Source: Akkermansia muciniphila
GTDB taxonomy: Bacteria; Verrucomicrobiota; Verrucomicrobiia; Verrucomicrobiales; Akkermansiaceae
Assembly: GCA_945874895.1 (NCBI GenBank)
Contig: CAMCIC010000019.1
Location: 1 to 56,675 of the forward strand
Reading direction: 5' to 3'
Length of the DNA: 56,675 nt
In this document: positions 1 through 8,587 of the stretch, piece after piece
Layout: each line of letters opens with the position of its first letter
Position numbering within the stretch: the stretch's first letter is position 1
Notes under the pieces: generated by a model
Databases searched by the model: none
The model's input: the letters and a program-made list of their open reading frames with translations, nothing else
What the model was told of the DNA's origin: nothing
Made by a program: the position numbers and the translations under genes

Positions 1-65
1 CTTGCGCGCATCTTCTTTGTGTATTCGTCGGTGCTTTTTTCACTCATACTCATGGCTGGCGCCAT
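1..65 (-). CDS. 5' end of a truncated minus-strand gene, product unknown
   Basis: Only the first 21 codons are inside the window (MAPAMSMSEKSTDEY, then TKKMRA); the rest lies beyond position 1. The start at 65 is chosen because AAAAGGAG on the minus strand (71-78) sits 5 bases upstream, a good Shine-Dalgarno, unlike most genes here. In-frame ATGs at 53 and 47 are alternatives. The visible peptide is polar with no signal peptide, so a cytoplasmic protein is likely. It is divergent from the Asp-rich repeat gene at 221, sharing a ~155-base promoter region in which I see no other feature. No function can be assigned. Confidence 0.55.
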   Translation of the reverse strand, partial: MAPAMSMSEKSTDEYTKKMRA

Positions 66-220
66 GGTGTCTCCTTTTATGAGGCAACGGCACTCTCCCA
101 TTCGCTCTCAGTAATATTTTCGGTGTCCGCTTCAATGAGGCAACACGCGACCTGAATGCACGTGATTTTTCTCCTTGACCACCTGCGCCAAGGAGTATAC
201 TCATCAGAAACCCTAAAAAT

Positions 221-1312
221 ATGAAACTAAAAACAAACCCCTTCGTTCGTTTCGCGAAAAGCATCAGCTTGCCTGTTCTCGTAACGGGCGCCTTGACTCT
301 CACGTCCTTTTCCACGCAAGCAGGAGAACCTGTGATTCGCGACCTCGACGGCGATGGGATTCCCAATGCCACAGACTCGGATGTGGACAACGACGGCCTC
401 GTCAATGGCAGAGACAGCAATGTCGATGGAGGTGTTGCGAGATCTGGACCATATCGGAGAAAATACATCGGAGACAAACTTCTGAACGGCGACCCTGCGG
501 AAACCGACATCGATGACGACGGGCTCGCTGATCATGATGAAGCCGAACTGGACATCGATGGTGACGGGCTTGCCGATGACGCTTTATTGGAACTGGACAT
601 TGATGGTGACGGCAAACTGGATGGTGTTGCCAGTGAATTGGATATCGACGGCGATGGGCTCAAGGACGACTCGATGGAAGAAGATGACATCGATGGCGAT
701 GGCCTTGACGATGATTCTGCTGAGGAAGAAAACATCGATGGCGATGAATGGGAAGACGACTCCACGCGTGAAAAGGACATCGACGGTGATGGCAAACTCG
801 ACAATACCATGGCCGAACTCGACATCGATGGCGACGGCTTGAATGACGATGATCTCGACGAGGAGGACATCGATGGCGACGGTCTCGAGGACGACTCTTC
901 CGATGAAGATGACATCGACGGTGACGACTTGGACGACGATGCAAACAGCGAAAAAGACATCGACGGTGATGGCAAACTTGACAATGCGGTTGCCGAACTG
1001 GACATCGATGGTGACGGTCTCGAGGACGACGATCTAGAAGAGTTCGACATCGACGGTGACGAACGGGACGATGATTCTTCTGATGAGCGGGACATTGATG
1101 GCGATGAGAAGGAGGACGACGCAGATAGTGAGAACGACATTGATGGTGATGCCATTGAAGACGGTCTGGACGATGACTCTGATGGTGATGGAAAAGACGC
1201 CGATGAGGATGAGGACGATGATGGCGACGATCGAGACGATGATGAAGACGACGACGACGACGGTGATGGCGATTTGGACGAAGAAGAGGAAGAGGAAGAC
1301 GATGACAACTGA
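221..1312 (+). CDS. Exported Asp-rich protein of 15-residue calcium-loop-like repeats
   Basis: The 363-residue product starts with a signal peptide (positive start, hydrophobic residues 17-31, cleavage near A34). Residues 41-75 hold three DxDxDG-type loops like those of thrombospondin type 3 repeats. Residues 96-320 are fifteen uninterrupted 15-residue repeats with consensus DIDGDG-x(9), each carrying the D-x-D-G-D spacing of an EF-hand or dockerin calcium loop. The tail after residue 320 is almost pure Asp/Glu. The expected pI is extremely low. Likely role (inference): a secreted or surface Ca2+-binding protein, structural or matrix-associated. No enzymatic domain is visible. No Shine-Dalgarno lies at normal distance. 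The gene is monocistronic and ends at a strong terminator. Long open frames on both strands here are by-products of the repeat. Confidence 0.85.
   Translation: MKLKTNPFVRFAKSISLPVLVTGALTLTSFSTQAGEPVIRDLDGDGIPNATDSDVDNDGLVNGRDSNVDGGVARSGPYRRKYIGDKLLNGDPAETDIDDDGLADHDEAELDIDGDGLADDALLELDIDGDGKLDGVASELDIDGDGLKDDSMEEDDIDGDGLDDDSAEEENIDGDEWEDDSTREKDIDGDGKLDNTMAELDIDGDGLNDDDLDEEDIDGDGLEDDSSDEDDIDGDDLDDDANSEKDIDGDGKLDNAVAELDIDGDGLEDDDLEEFDIDGDERDDDSSDERDIDGDEKEDDADSENDIDGDAIEDGLDDDSDGDGKDADEDEDDDGDDRDDDEDDDDDGDGDLDEEEEEEDDDN
506..1180 (+). repeat. 15 tandem 45-bp coding repeats with a 180-bp higher-order period
   Basis: Fifteen in-frame 45-bp units code for DIDGDG-x(9). Units 3, 7 and 11 (starting at residues 126, 186 and 246) are nearly identical (DIDGDGKLD, then GVASEL, NTMAEL or NAVAEL), and units 4, 8 and 12 follow with related sequence. 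The array therefore also repeats every four units (60 residues, 180 bp), which points to block duplication rather than only single-unit slippage. Confidence 0.85.
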
Positions 1313-1341
1313 TTTCTCTCTCATCCCATAATGCATCACAT

Positions 1342-1376
1342 AGCTCCAGCGACTCAGTTGCTGGAGCTCTTTTTTC
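1342..1376 (+). terminator. Rho-independent terminator of the Asp-rich gene
   Basis: A perfect 9-bp stem AGCTCCAGC / GCTGGAGCT (1342-1350 and 1360-1368) with a 9-base loop is followed by CTTTTTTCC. It lies 29 bases after the stop codon at 1312 and before the next gene at 1405. Confidence 0.9.
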
Positions 1377-1404
1377 CTCTTTTCTCGCGGAAAATCTGAT
1401 TTCC

Positions 1405-2727
1405 ATGCCTGACAAAAAAAAACGATCGGTCGCCAAGGCATTTTTGTCGGGTGCGGCGCTTGCTTGGTTGATTGCCTTGATTGCGAGCCAATCAGGTTGG
1501 TTTGGTATACCACGGCAAGATGTTGTCCACGTCGCCGATCTCACAAATCAAGATGTCGGCATTTCAGCGGGTCGTTCGAGCGACTTGCGGCCGGATGATT
1601 CACGAGGTCTGAAGACAACCCGCCATTTCGAAGAAGACTGGCAGGTAGCCCTAGGCATAGCCAACCAGCGGCAGCGGCAGGAGCAGTTGGAAGAGGTGTT
1701 GAAAGAATGGGCGCAACGCGACCCTGCGGCAGCCATAGAGGCTGTGCAATCCATGAAAGCGGGACGACTCAAAACCGAATGCCTAGCGGCGGCTTGTGGC
1801 GGCTGGGCTGCGAGAGATCCTCAAGCCGCTGCAGCATGGGCAAAGGAGCATTTGTCAGGAACACTGCTCAGCGGATCATACGCCGCGATCGCCTCCAGTT
1901 GGGCGGAGCAAGACCCACAGAGAGCGGCAGACTGGGCCATGCAATTGCGTCCTAGCAACGTTGGTGAAGCTGCCTTATCCAAGACGCTGATGGCTTGGTT
2001 GGATCGTGATCCCAAGAATGCCGTGGCATGGGTCGAGTCCCAGCCAGAAGGAGAGCTGCGAGATCACGCGCAACTCCACCTTGTGCTCGAATGGTCCGCG
2101 GCGGATCCGCTTGCTGCTAGTGAATGGATGGCAGCTCATGCGCGCGATAACGGTGCCGATGCCATGGTGGACACCTTGTTGAACCAATGGTCAGCGGAGG
2201 ACCCCATTGCTGCCGCCGCGTGGGCCAACCGCCTACCTGATTCCCTGAAAGAAGGAGCTTTTTCTATGATTCTCTCCGTGTGGGGTTCTACTGATCCCGC
2301 TCAAGCAGCGCAATGGGTTGCCCAATTCCCTGCTGGCCATACGCGAGAACGCGCCATCCCTTTTCTGGCAGAAACCTGGGCTACTCTCAACTCTCCAGCC
2401 GCGATCAGGTGGACGCTGAATCTGCCCGAATCTTCCGCGCAATCCGATGCCTTGGATCAAGCGGTACGGACATGGTCGCTACGCGAACAAAGCGCGTTGA
2501 CCTCCTGGATTCAACAACAACCCGCAGGTCCTGAGACAGACCGACTGCGAGTCACGGCCTCCACGATTCTGGTCGAAAAAACTCCAAGTGAAGCTGTGGA
2601 AATGGCAAACTCCATCGCGGATCCGGTAATGCGGCAAGAGACCATGGAACAATTGCTGGACGAGTGGCAACGTAGCCATCCGCAGGAGGCCGAGCAATGG
2701 CTCAAGAACCACCCGCAGAATCGGTAA
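1405..2727 (+). CDS. Membrane-anchored protein of ~10 W-x3-DP helical repeats
   Basis: The 440-residue product begins with a basic stretch and one membrane segment (about residues 13-31, ending near SQSGWFG), so it is probably anchored with its body outside the cytoplasm. From about residue 90 to the end it consists of ~10 repeats of 32 residues with the pattern W-x(3)-DP-x-AA-x(2)-W at the start of each unit and a predicted helix after it; spacing between first tryptophans is 32, 32, 32, 32, 32, 31, 32, 32. This is an alpha-solenoid architecture in the manner of TPR or HEAT proteins, usually a protein-interaction surface. I do not recognise a named family with certainty. It is followed by a convergent gene (phosphonate operon end) after only 18 bases, with no clear terminator. 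Confidence 0.8.
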   Translation: MPDKKKRSVAKAFLSGAALAWLIALIASQSGWFGIPRQDVVHVADLTNQDVGISAGRSSDLRPDDSRGLKTTRHFEEDWQVALGIANQRQRQEQLEEVLKEWAQRDPAAAIEAVQSMKAGRLKTECLAAACGGWAARDPQAAAAWAKEHLSGTLLSGSYAAIASSWAEQDPQRAADWAMQLRPSNVGEAALSKTLMAWLDRDPKNAVAWVESQPEGELRDHAQLHLVLEWSAADPLAASEWMAAHARDNGADAMVDTLLNQWSAEDPIAAAAWANRLPDSLKEGAFSMILSVWGSTDPAQAAQWVAQFPAGHTRERAIPFLAETWATLNSPAAIRWTLNLPESSAQSDALDQAVRTWSLREQSALTSWIQQQPAGPETDRLRVTASTILVEKTPSEAVEMANSIADPVMRQETMEQLLDEWQRSHPQEAEQWLKNHPQNR

Positions 2728-2745
2728 GAAAAAACAGTTCAGGAA

Positions 2746-4176
2746 TCACCACGGCAGGGAAAAAGTTTTTACGTGTGTGAAAAACTTCATCGCTTCCGTA
2801 ACGCCTTCCTTGATGCCCAAACCAGAGTCGCGGACTCCGCCAAAAGGAGTATGCTCAAGCCGATAACCAGGCACCTCATTGATGTTCGTGGTTCCCGTTT
2901 TCAACTCCTTAGCCGCCTTCATCGCGGCGTTCAGATCGTTGGTGACAACCGCGCTGCTGAGACCGAAACGTCCCGAATTGTAATACAAAATCGCATCATC
3001 AAGATCCTTCACGGTGATGATCGGAGCCAAGGGCCCGAAGCTTTCCTCATGCACGACTTCGGCTTCACGAGGCACATCGGTAAGAATCGTGGGTTCTAAC
3101 AGAGCACCCTTGCGGCACCCGCCCATCAAAACCTTAGCACCCATAGCAACGGCATCATGCACGCGTCGTTCTAACAATTTTGCCGAATCATCGGTGATGA
3201 CGGTGCCTACTACCGTGTCGTCACTTTCGGGATCGCCGCATCGATAGGTCTTTGCCAGCGCGACAAATTTTTCCGTGAATTCGCGTTGGATCTCGGGCAC
3301 AACAAGAATGCGTTTGACCGCCGTGCAGCGTTGTCCCGAATTTCGGAATGAACCCTCACAAGCCAGCTTGGCCGCGAGATCAAGATCCGCATCAGCCAGA
3401 ACGATGAGCGGTGAGTTTCCACCGAGTTCAAGACATAACTTTTTATAGCCAGCACGTTTGGCGATGGCTTTACCGATCTCCACCGAACCAGTGAATGTCA
3501 GCACTTCCGTGCGTGGATCCTCAATCATCGGATGGATGACCTCATCAAGGGAACCAACAAACATCGAGAGCATCCAACCAGGAAGACCAGCCTGATAGAG
3601 AAGCTCCGCAAACTTCAGCGCCGTCAGCGGGGTTCGCTCGGATGGCTTTAAGATGACTGGGGCACCGGCGGCGATGGCGGGAGCGAGTTTGTGAGCCACC
3701 TGATTCAACGGGTGGTTGAAAGGGGTGATCGCCGCGACAAGACTGACGGGATAACGCGTCGTGATGATACGCCGCGCCTTACCCATGGGGCTGATGTCGC
3801 AAGAAAATACTTGGCCATCATCTCTCAACGCTTCCATGGCCGCAAACTCCAACACGTCCGAACTACGACCCGTTTCATAACGCGATTCTTTGAGACACAA
3901 CCCCGTTTCTCTTGTGATCAATCTGGCAAACTCTTCGCGCCTCTCCGCCAGCAATGCCGCTGCCTGGCGCAAAATGGTCGAGCGCTCATAACGACTCAGC
4001 GTCTTGTTACCGGGCGCAAGAGCCGCCCGAATGGCAGATTCGAGATGCTCGCGTCCCACCATCGTTACCGTACCGGTAAGCGAAGCATCATACGGATAAC
4101 GCACATCAAGTGTTTTTCCGGTATCGACGGGCTCACCGGCAATGAAGGCGGAACAATGAATGGGACTCCAAGACAT
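2746..4176 (-). CDS. phnY: Phosphonoacetaldehyde dehydrogenase (PhnY-like aldehyde dehydrogenase)
   Basis: This is a complete NAD(P)-dependent aldehyde dehydrogenase of 476 residues. It shows the cofactor/oxyanion region ITPFNHPLNQVAHK, the conserved glutamate in LELGGNSP, the catalytic cysteine in NSGQRCTAVK, and the motif EESFGPLAPI. Among ALDHs, the location directly after a phosphonoacetate hydrolase gene makes phosphonoacetaldehyde the likely substrate, oxidised to phosphonoacetate. The start at 4176 (MSWSPIHCSAF) is chosen because the longer open frame would run to within a few bases of phnA. It is the last gene of the minus-strand phosphonate operon, 57 bases after phnA. Substrate assignment is contextual; another acyl aldehyde cannot be excluded from sequence alone. 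Confidence 0.88.
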   Translation of the reverse strand: MSWSPIHCSAFIAGEPVDTGKTLDVRYPYDASLTGTVTMVGREHLESAIRAALAPGNKTLSRYERSTILRQAAALLAERREEFARLITRETGLCLKESRYETGRSSDVLEFAAMEALRDDGQVFSCDISPMGKARRIITTRYPVSLVAAITPFNHPLNQVAHKLAPAIAAGAPVILKPSERTPLTALKFAELLYQAGLPGWMLSMFVGSLDEVIHPMIEDPRTEVLTFTGSVEIGKAIAKRAGYKKLCLELGGNSPLIVLADADLDLAAKLACEGSFRNSGQRCTAVKRILVVPEIQREFTEKFVALAKTYRCGDPESDDTVVGTVITDDSAKLLERRVHDAVAMGAKVLMGGCRKGALLEPTILTDVPREAEVVHEESFGPLAPIITVKDLDDAILYYNSGRFGLSSAVVTNDLNAAMKAAKELKTGTTNINEVPGYRLEHTPFGGVRDSGLGIKEGVTEAMKFFTHVKTFSLPW

Positions 4177-4233
4177 AATCGATAATTTTCTGTTAGAATG
4201 CGATCGCAGTTTTGCATCACGCGTGACCAAGGA

Positions 4234-5460
4234 TCATGCGTTGCAGACAAAATAAAAGATGTCAAAGTTGCGCGGATCACCATCTGCAAGACGTCGCAAT
4301 GCGGGCGTCAAGGGCTTAGACATCACCAATGGAACCATTTCTTCGTAGCGACCACCGTGCGAACGGAGCCCGCCTTTCAGAACACTAAGGTCATGATGTT
4401 CGGGAGATTTTCCCACGACGACATCACGACCGGAAAGCACAACCAGATCACCGATGCGGTCTGGCGCGAGCTCCAACTTATCCACAGCTTGCTCACGCGT
4501 GTAAACCTCGGTAATGCCATCCAATCCGAAAAGATACTGAGCCACTTCGTCACGCACTGACGTGTCTTCCAGATGCACCATCACCAATGAACCGAGCGCG
4601 CCGTGATGCACCACATAGGGATCAGTGATCGGGCAAATAACGCGCAGGGTTTTGCCGAATTTTTCATGCAACAACGATTCCACAAAAATCACTTTCGGAT
4701 TTCCGTTAGAATCATTTTTGGCATTCATGCCGTGATCGGCAGTCAGTGCCACCGTGCACCCTGCATCGAGCAGCCGACCGATGGCGACATCGATTTTCTG
4801 ATGAAAATCAAGGATTTCTGGCGCGTCTGGCGCAAACTTGTGCTGCATGTAATCCGTGGTCGAAAGATAGAGAAAATCTGCGACTCCCTGTTCAGCGAGA
4901 GCCGCTCCCGCTTCCAGCACATAGATCGAAGCATCACCCGAATAGATTTCTGGGCGCGGCTTGCCGATGATTTGCGTAGCATGATCGATCCCATGCGTTG
5001 TTTTTTTTGATTCATCGACTTTTTCTGAGGAAAAGACGATGCCACCCCTCTCGACGACACCATCGCCCAATACGGTTCGGAGTTTTTCCTTAGCGGTGAT
5101 AAAAGCGACTTTTCGCCCGGCATCGGCCGCAGCTGTCAAGATCGTTCCGCAGCGGCGGAATTCGGGGCCATTCATCATGACTTCCTCACCCGTTTCAGGA
5201 TTGAGGAAAAAATTTCCGCAAATGCCATGAACGCACGGAGGCACACCAGTGACAATACTGGTGTTATTCACATTAGTGAAAGAAGGCAAAGCACCGCGGA
5301 CGAAACCGCGATAGCCGTCACGGGCCATAGCCGAAAGCCGCGGCATTTTACCAAGCGCCATGGCCGTGGAGAGATATTCGTCCGCGCAACCATCAAGGCA
5401 AATCACGGCGATGGGCTGTGCAGGTAGCGCGTAGGTGCGATTGTTGATGGAAAATGTCAT
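4234..5460 (-). CDS. phnA: Phosphonoacetate hydrolase
   Basis: The 408-residue product belongs to the alkaline phosphatase superfamily. It hydrolyses the C-P bond of phosphonoacetate to acetate and phosphate with two zinc ions. Visible ligand and catalytic motifs in order: CLDGC (D23), SFTNVNNTSIVTG with the probable nucleophile T62, STTDYMQHKF, TADHGMN and LRSHGG. The D23/T62 spacing equals that of characterised PhnA. An open frame extends upstream to 5646 but overlaps the preceding gene; the ATG at 5460 gives the normal family N-terminus, 20 bases after the oxidase stop. This gene supplies the phosphate-releasing step of the island. Confidence 0.92.
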   Translation of the reverse strand: MTFSINNRTYALPAQPIAVICLDGCADEYLSTAMALGKMPRLSAMARDGYRGFVRGALPSFTNVNNTSIVTGVPPCVHGICGNFFLNPETGEEVMMNGPEFRRCGTILTAAADAGRKVAFITAKEKLRTVLGDGVVERGGIVFSSEKVDESKKTTHGIDHATQIIGKPRPEIYSGDASIYVLEAGAALAEQGVADFLYLSTTDYMQHKFAPDAPEILDFHQKIDVAIGRLLDAGCTVALTADHGMNAKNDSNGNPKVIFVESLLHEKFGKTLRVICPITDPYVVHHGALGSLVMVHLEDTSVRDEVAQYLFGLDGITEVYTREQAVDKLELAPDRIGDLVVLSGRDVVVGKSPEHHDLSVLKGGLRSHGGRYEEMVPLVMSKPLTPALRRLADGDPRNFDIFYFVCNA

Positions 5461-5480
5461 AGAGCAAATGGTTGACTGTT

Positions 5481-6617
5481 TCAAAACTGGGATGCAAAAA
5501 ACGCCTCGGCAAGACCAAACGACATCGTCATACCGCATCCGCCTGTGCCGGTGGCAATATGGACATCCGGTAACGGCTGGGCCCGGAAGATCGGAGCCTC
5601 TGCATATTTTGCGTAGCAGCCGTGCCACCTCTCGGCCAAAGTCCAATCAGGAAAATCATAAAGTCGGCGGAGTTCTCGTAGCATGAGCTCGTCGATCTCA
5701 GCCTTGTCAAATATCTCAATGTCCTCACCGTATTCGTGCGAATCGCCCAAAACGATGCCCCCATCCCTGTCCTGTGATGCCATGACATGAATGCCGTAGC
5801 GGTCCAACTCTGGAGTTTCACGCGCGATACGTCGTTTCACATGGACCAGCGAAGGACAAATCGCGAACGAATCATAGTGGCGCAGTGTCAAGCCGCTGGA
5901 AAGCATGGGACCCAGCGACCAGCCGCCGGGCTGGGGTACGGTACGAAGCATTTGCAACTTGCATACCTTGAGAGGAGCAGCGGCAAAAACAGTAGGAAAA
6001 AGTGTTTGGAAATCATCTCCAGAACAGATGATGATTTGATCAAAAGCCTCATACTCGCCGGAAGCGACACGGATTTTCCCCTTTTCCACATGAGTCACCG
6101 CGGTATTCCAACGGAAAGAAACGCCGTATTTTTCCGATAGAAATGGGGGCAGCGCCATCATCGCTTCGCGCGGATCGAGATTGCATTCTGTGGGACTATA
6201 AAGCGCCGCTTTCATCACCCCTTTGCGCGCTCCCGGGCAACGCTCTTCCGCCTGCGAACGTGTCCATAATTCACAGGAAAACCCCAACTGCGGAGCTATC
6301 GACGCAAACTCCTCCAACACCGCCGCTTCATCATCTCGATCAACAATGCATGCGGATCCGCAGGGCCGCCTCGTAATGCCCGAAGCTTGAGAAAACTCAC
6401 GCCATAGCTCACCACTGCGCAACGCGAGAGGATAATGCTCCGCCTTCTGACCAATCGGCCAAAACATGCCAAAGTTCCGAACGGATGCTCCGCGCGACCG
6501 ATCCGATCGCTCGAAAACCGTTACCCGATCTCCCGATCTAGCTGCCGCCCACGCATGGGCAAGCCCCACGATTCCGCTGCCAATGATGGCAGTATGTCTT
6601 CTTTCCTTCGTTATCAT
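5481..6617 (-). CDS. Phosphonate-cluster FAD-dependent amine oxidase (DAO family)
   Basis: The 378-residue flavoprotein has an N-terminal dinucleotide fold (AIIGSGIVGLAHAWAA, then VFERSD) typical of the glycine oxidase/D-amino-acid oxidase (DAO) group, and a C-terminal TGTGGCGMTMS motif. DAO-family proteins of this type recur beside phosphonate genes, and I infer oxidative deamination of 2-aminoethylphosphonate or an N-substituted or hydroxylated relative to phosphonoacetaldehyde, feeding PhnY and PhnA. No PhnW transaminase gene is present in the window, so this enzyme would provide the entry step. Its start overlaps the stop of the upstream phosphatase by ATGA (6614-6617), indicating translational coupling. 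Exact substrate is unknown. Confidence 0.82.
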   Translation of the reverse strand: MITKERRHTAIIGSGIVGLAHAWAAARSGDRVTVFERSDRSRGASVRNFGMFWPIGQKAEHYPLALRSGELWREFSQASGITRRPCGSACIVDRDDEAAVLEEFASIAPQLGFSCELWTRSQAEERCPGARKGVMKAALYSPTECNLDPREAMMALPPFLSEKYGVSFRWNTAVTHVEKGKIRVASGEYEAFDQIIICSGDDFQTLFPTVFAAAPLKVCKLQMLRTVPQPGGWSLGPMLSSGLTLRHYDSFAICPSLVHVKRRIARETPELDRYGIHVMASQDRDGGIVLGDSHEYGEDIEIFDKAEIDELMLRELRRLYDFPDWTLAERWHGCYAKYAEAPIFRAQPLPDVHIATGTGGCGMTMSFGLAEAFFASQF

Positions 6618-8515
6618 TTGCTTTGGGCTGATTTTTGCAATTGGGTCGAGTCAAACATCCGACCCGCGAGATCGTATGCTTGGATTTCCAACTCCCCGCC
6701 ATGGACGGTCACGTAACAAAAATGGTGATCCGATTTCAGATGGCGTTGAAACCCCGGTCGATAGGGGCCAGGTCTTTCAATCGGTCCTCCCGCACCACCC
6801 GTGATCATATACAACGTCCCATCCTTCTCCACTGGCTTGCCATTGCGGATCGGCCAAGTCCTCTCGTAGCTATGAACATGCCCGCACCAGACGATATCGA
6901 CTTTATAGCGGTCATACAAATCCACGAGGGGCTTCGATTTTATATCACCGAGTGTAGCGCGACGGATCGGACGCTTCCAATCATTGCCGTAATCATCGTC
7001 GGAGGAAAAAGGCGGCTGATGATGAACACAGATTTTCCACCGCGCATCTGAAGCAGCTAGGGTTTTTTCCAGCCACAAATACTGTTCGGTTCCGGGTCTG
7101 ACGTCACGATTTGTATCGAGCATAAAAAACTGAGTATTTCCATAACGAAACGTATAATAATACTCTGGATCAGGCAGCGACATGTAATCGTAATAAAAGC
7201 GTGCATCCTGATCGTGATTGCCTAGCACAGGGTAAAATGGCACTCGCTCTACCAACGGCTTGAGAGCGCCGAAAAAATCCTCCGTCCATTGTTTTTTGGA
7301 GTTTCCTGCATCGACGAGATCGCCGGCAATCACGACAAAGTTCGGGCGCAGTTCCCATGCAGCCGTAGCGAGCGATCCCGCGACCTTGGGTTGCCACTGC
7401 GTGTCAGAGAGAACCACAAAACCAAAGGGCTTGTCTTCCTTGCTGGCAGTTTGTAGTGTGCTAACGGCGGTCTCGAAAAGGGTGCCGCTCGCCGAAGAGA
7501 CCACCGCAGAGCCTTCCGCACGTGAAAGGGTTTTATAAAAATACAACATCTCGGGCTCCAGATCGGTGAGCTTGATTTCATGATACACCCGCGGCTCGCT
7601 CTCGAGCGCTGCGTTCTCCGTCTTTTCTGATTCTCCCCACCTCACCTCGCCGGTGCAGGGAAAATTCGTTTCCCATCGAATGGTCGCCGACGTTTGGGTA
7701 ATCCATTGCAGATAAGGCTGCACGATGATACGCGGTTCCACTGGAGGCGGCGCGTCTGGCGTTTGACGTCGCCATTCCTCAGCATGCTCCAAATCATGGG
7801 TGACCCACTCTGCTTTGGCGCAACTATCATACATCCGCAAATTCACCAAACGACCGTCATGGGGGAAATTTTCATCGCGATCCCAATAGCCACCCACCAC
7901 AAAACGCGGATCCGGCGGCATCAAAATATCACCTGATTGGACCTCAGATGTGCCCACGACTTCACCGTCCATATACAGTGTCAATATGGCTCCATCATAG
8001 GTAGCCACCACCTGATGCAACTGCCCCGCTTTCCAGGGCTTTGCTGCACGCAAGATCGTCATCAACCCGTCACCATCATCCGCTCCTTTGGTTGCCAACG
8101 AAACCGTAAAACGCGATTCGTCGTAACCCAAGGCGAAGCCTCTTTCGGCGCCAGCATTGTCCTCTATCGAAGAATAGACCGCTCCATATTTTTTAGGGAC
8201 ATCCACTGAGCACCAAGCCGCGATAGTGAACTCGCGCACGGGCAAAAACTTTTTCCATTCTGTCTCCGGTTTGGGCCGATGGGGCTGCTTCAGTGCATGA
8301 AATCGCAAACCAGCCATTCCCGCCACTTCCGGCAACGGCTGTCCACCGAGAACCAGCGCTGGTCCGAAGCGCGCCGTCAAAACACCGTCCTTGATCGCTG
8401 CATGGTTGAAGTCGTAAGCCCATACAGGCGTGGGCCCACTTGGATGCGCCTCCGCTGGACAAAGACAAAACCAAAGCGAAAGCAACACGAGCACCAGCGA
8501 TTTCATGTGTTTCAT
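6614..8515 (-). CDS. Secreted LamG + purple-acid-phosphatase-like metallophosphoesterase
   Basis: The 633-residue product begins with a signal peptide (MKHMKSLVLVLLSLWFCLCP, then AEA). Residues ~25-240 are a LamG/concanavalin-A-like domain (FTIAAWCSVD and TLYMDGEVVG are typical), followed by a fibronectin-like domain (QTSATIRWETN) and a calcineurin-type phosphoesterase with LSDTQ, GDLVD, GNHD, HHQPP and GHVHSYER motifs. It probably hydrolyses a phosphate or phosphonate ester outside the cytoplasm, the LamG domain binding a glycan or surface. The start at 8515 follows AGGAT at about 8 bases. It sits between the transporter and the FAD oxidase and overlaps the latter by ATGA, so its function is probably tied to phosphonate supply (inference). 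The true substrate is not deducible. Confidence 0.85.
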   Translation of the reverse strand: MKHMKSLVLVLLSLWFCLCPAEAHPSGPTPVWAYDFNHAAIKDGVLTARFGPALVLGGQPLPEVAGMAGLRFHALKQPHRPKPETEWKKFLPVREFTIAAWCSVDVPKKYGAVYSSIEDNAGAERGFALGYDESRFTVSLATKGADDGDGLMTILRAAKPWKAGQLHQVVATYDGAILTLYMDGEVVGTSEVQSGDILMPPDPRFVVGGYWDRDENFPHDGRLVNLRMYDSCAKAEWVTHDLEHAEEWRRQTPDAPPPVEPRIIVQPYLQWITQTSATIRWETNFPCTGEVRWGESEKTENAALESEPRVYHEIKLTDLEPEMLYFYKTLSRAEGSAVVSSASGTLFETAVSTLQTASKEDKPFGFVVLSDTQWQPKVAGSLATAAWELRPNFVVIAGDLVDAGNSKKQWTEDFFGALKPLVERVPFYPVLGNHDQDARFYYDYMSLPDPEYYYTFRYGNTQFFMLDTNRDVRPGTEQYLWLEKTLAASDARWKICVHHQPPFSSDDDYGNDWKRPIRRATLGDIKSKPLVDLYDRYKVDIVWCGHVHSYERTWPIRNGKPVEKDGTLYMITGGAGGPIERPGPYRPGFQRHLKSDHHFCYVTVHGGELEIQAYDLAGRMFDSTQLQKSAQSK

Positions 8516-8557
8516 CCGTGATATCCTAGCGAGCTGCATACCAGCTGTCGATTGATG

Positions 8558-8580
8558 AATTGCAATAAAAATTGGCAATT
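8558..8580. promoter_or_regulatory. Inverted repeat AATTGC-N11-GCAATT, operator candidate
   Basis: AATTGC (8558-8563) and GCAATT (8575-8580) form a perfect 6-bp inverted repeat in the gap between the DUF5690 transporter stop and the phosphatase start. The same core occurs as a longer palindrome in the divergent promoter at 10049-10075. It could be a second binding site for the regulator at 10142, possibly serving an internal promoter. No experimental support. Confidence 0.4.
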
Positions 8581-8587
8581 TCGCGAT

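Noticed and set aside
532-1308. Long Ser-rich open frame on the minus strand and others within the Asp-rich gene
   Set aside because: They are the reverse reading of GAT/GAC repeats; low-complexity, no start context, and the plus-strand frame has a signal peptide and terminator.
4478-4486. Perfect DnaA-box sequence TTATCCACA
   Set aside because: A single copy inside phnA with no cluster or AT-rich unwinding region; compatible with chance.
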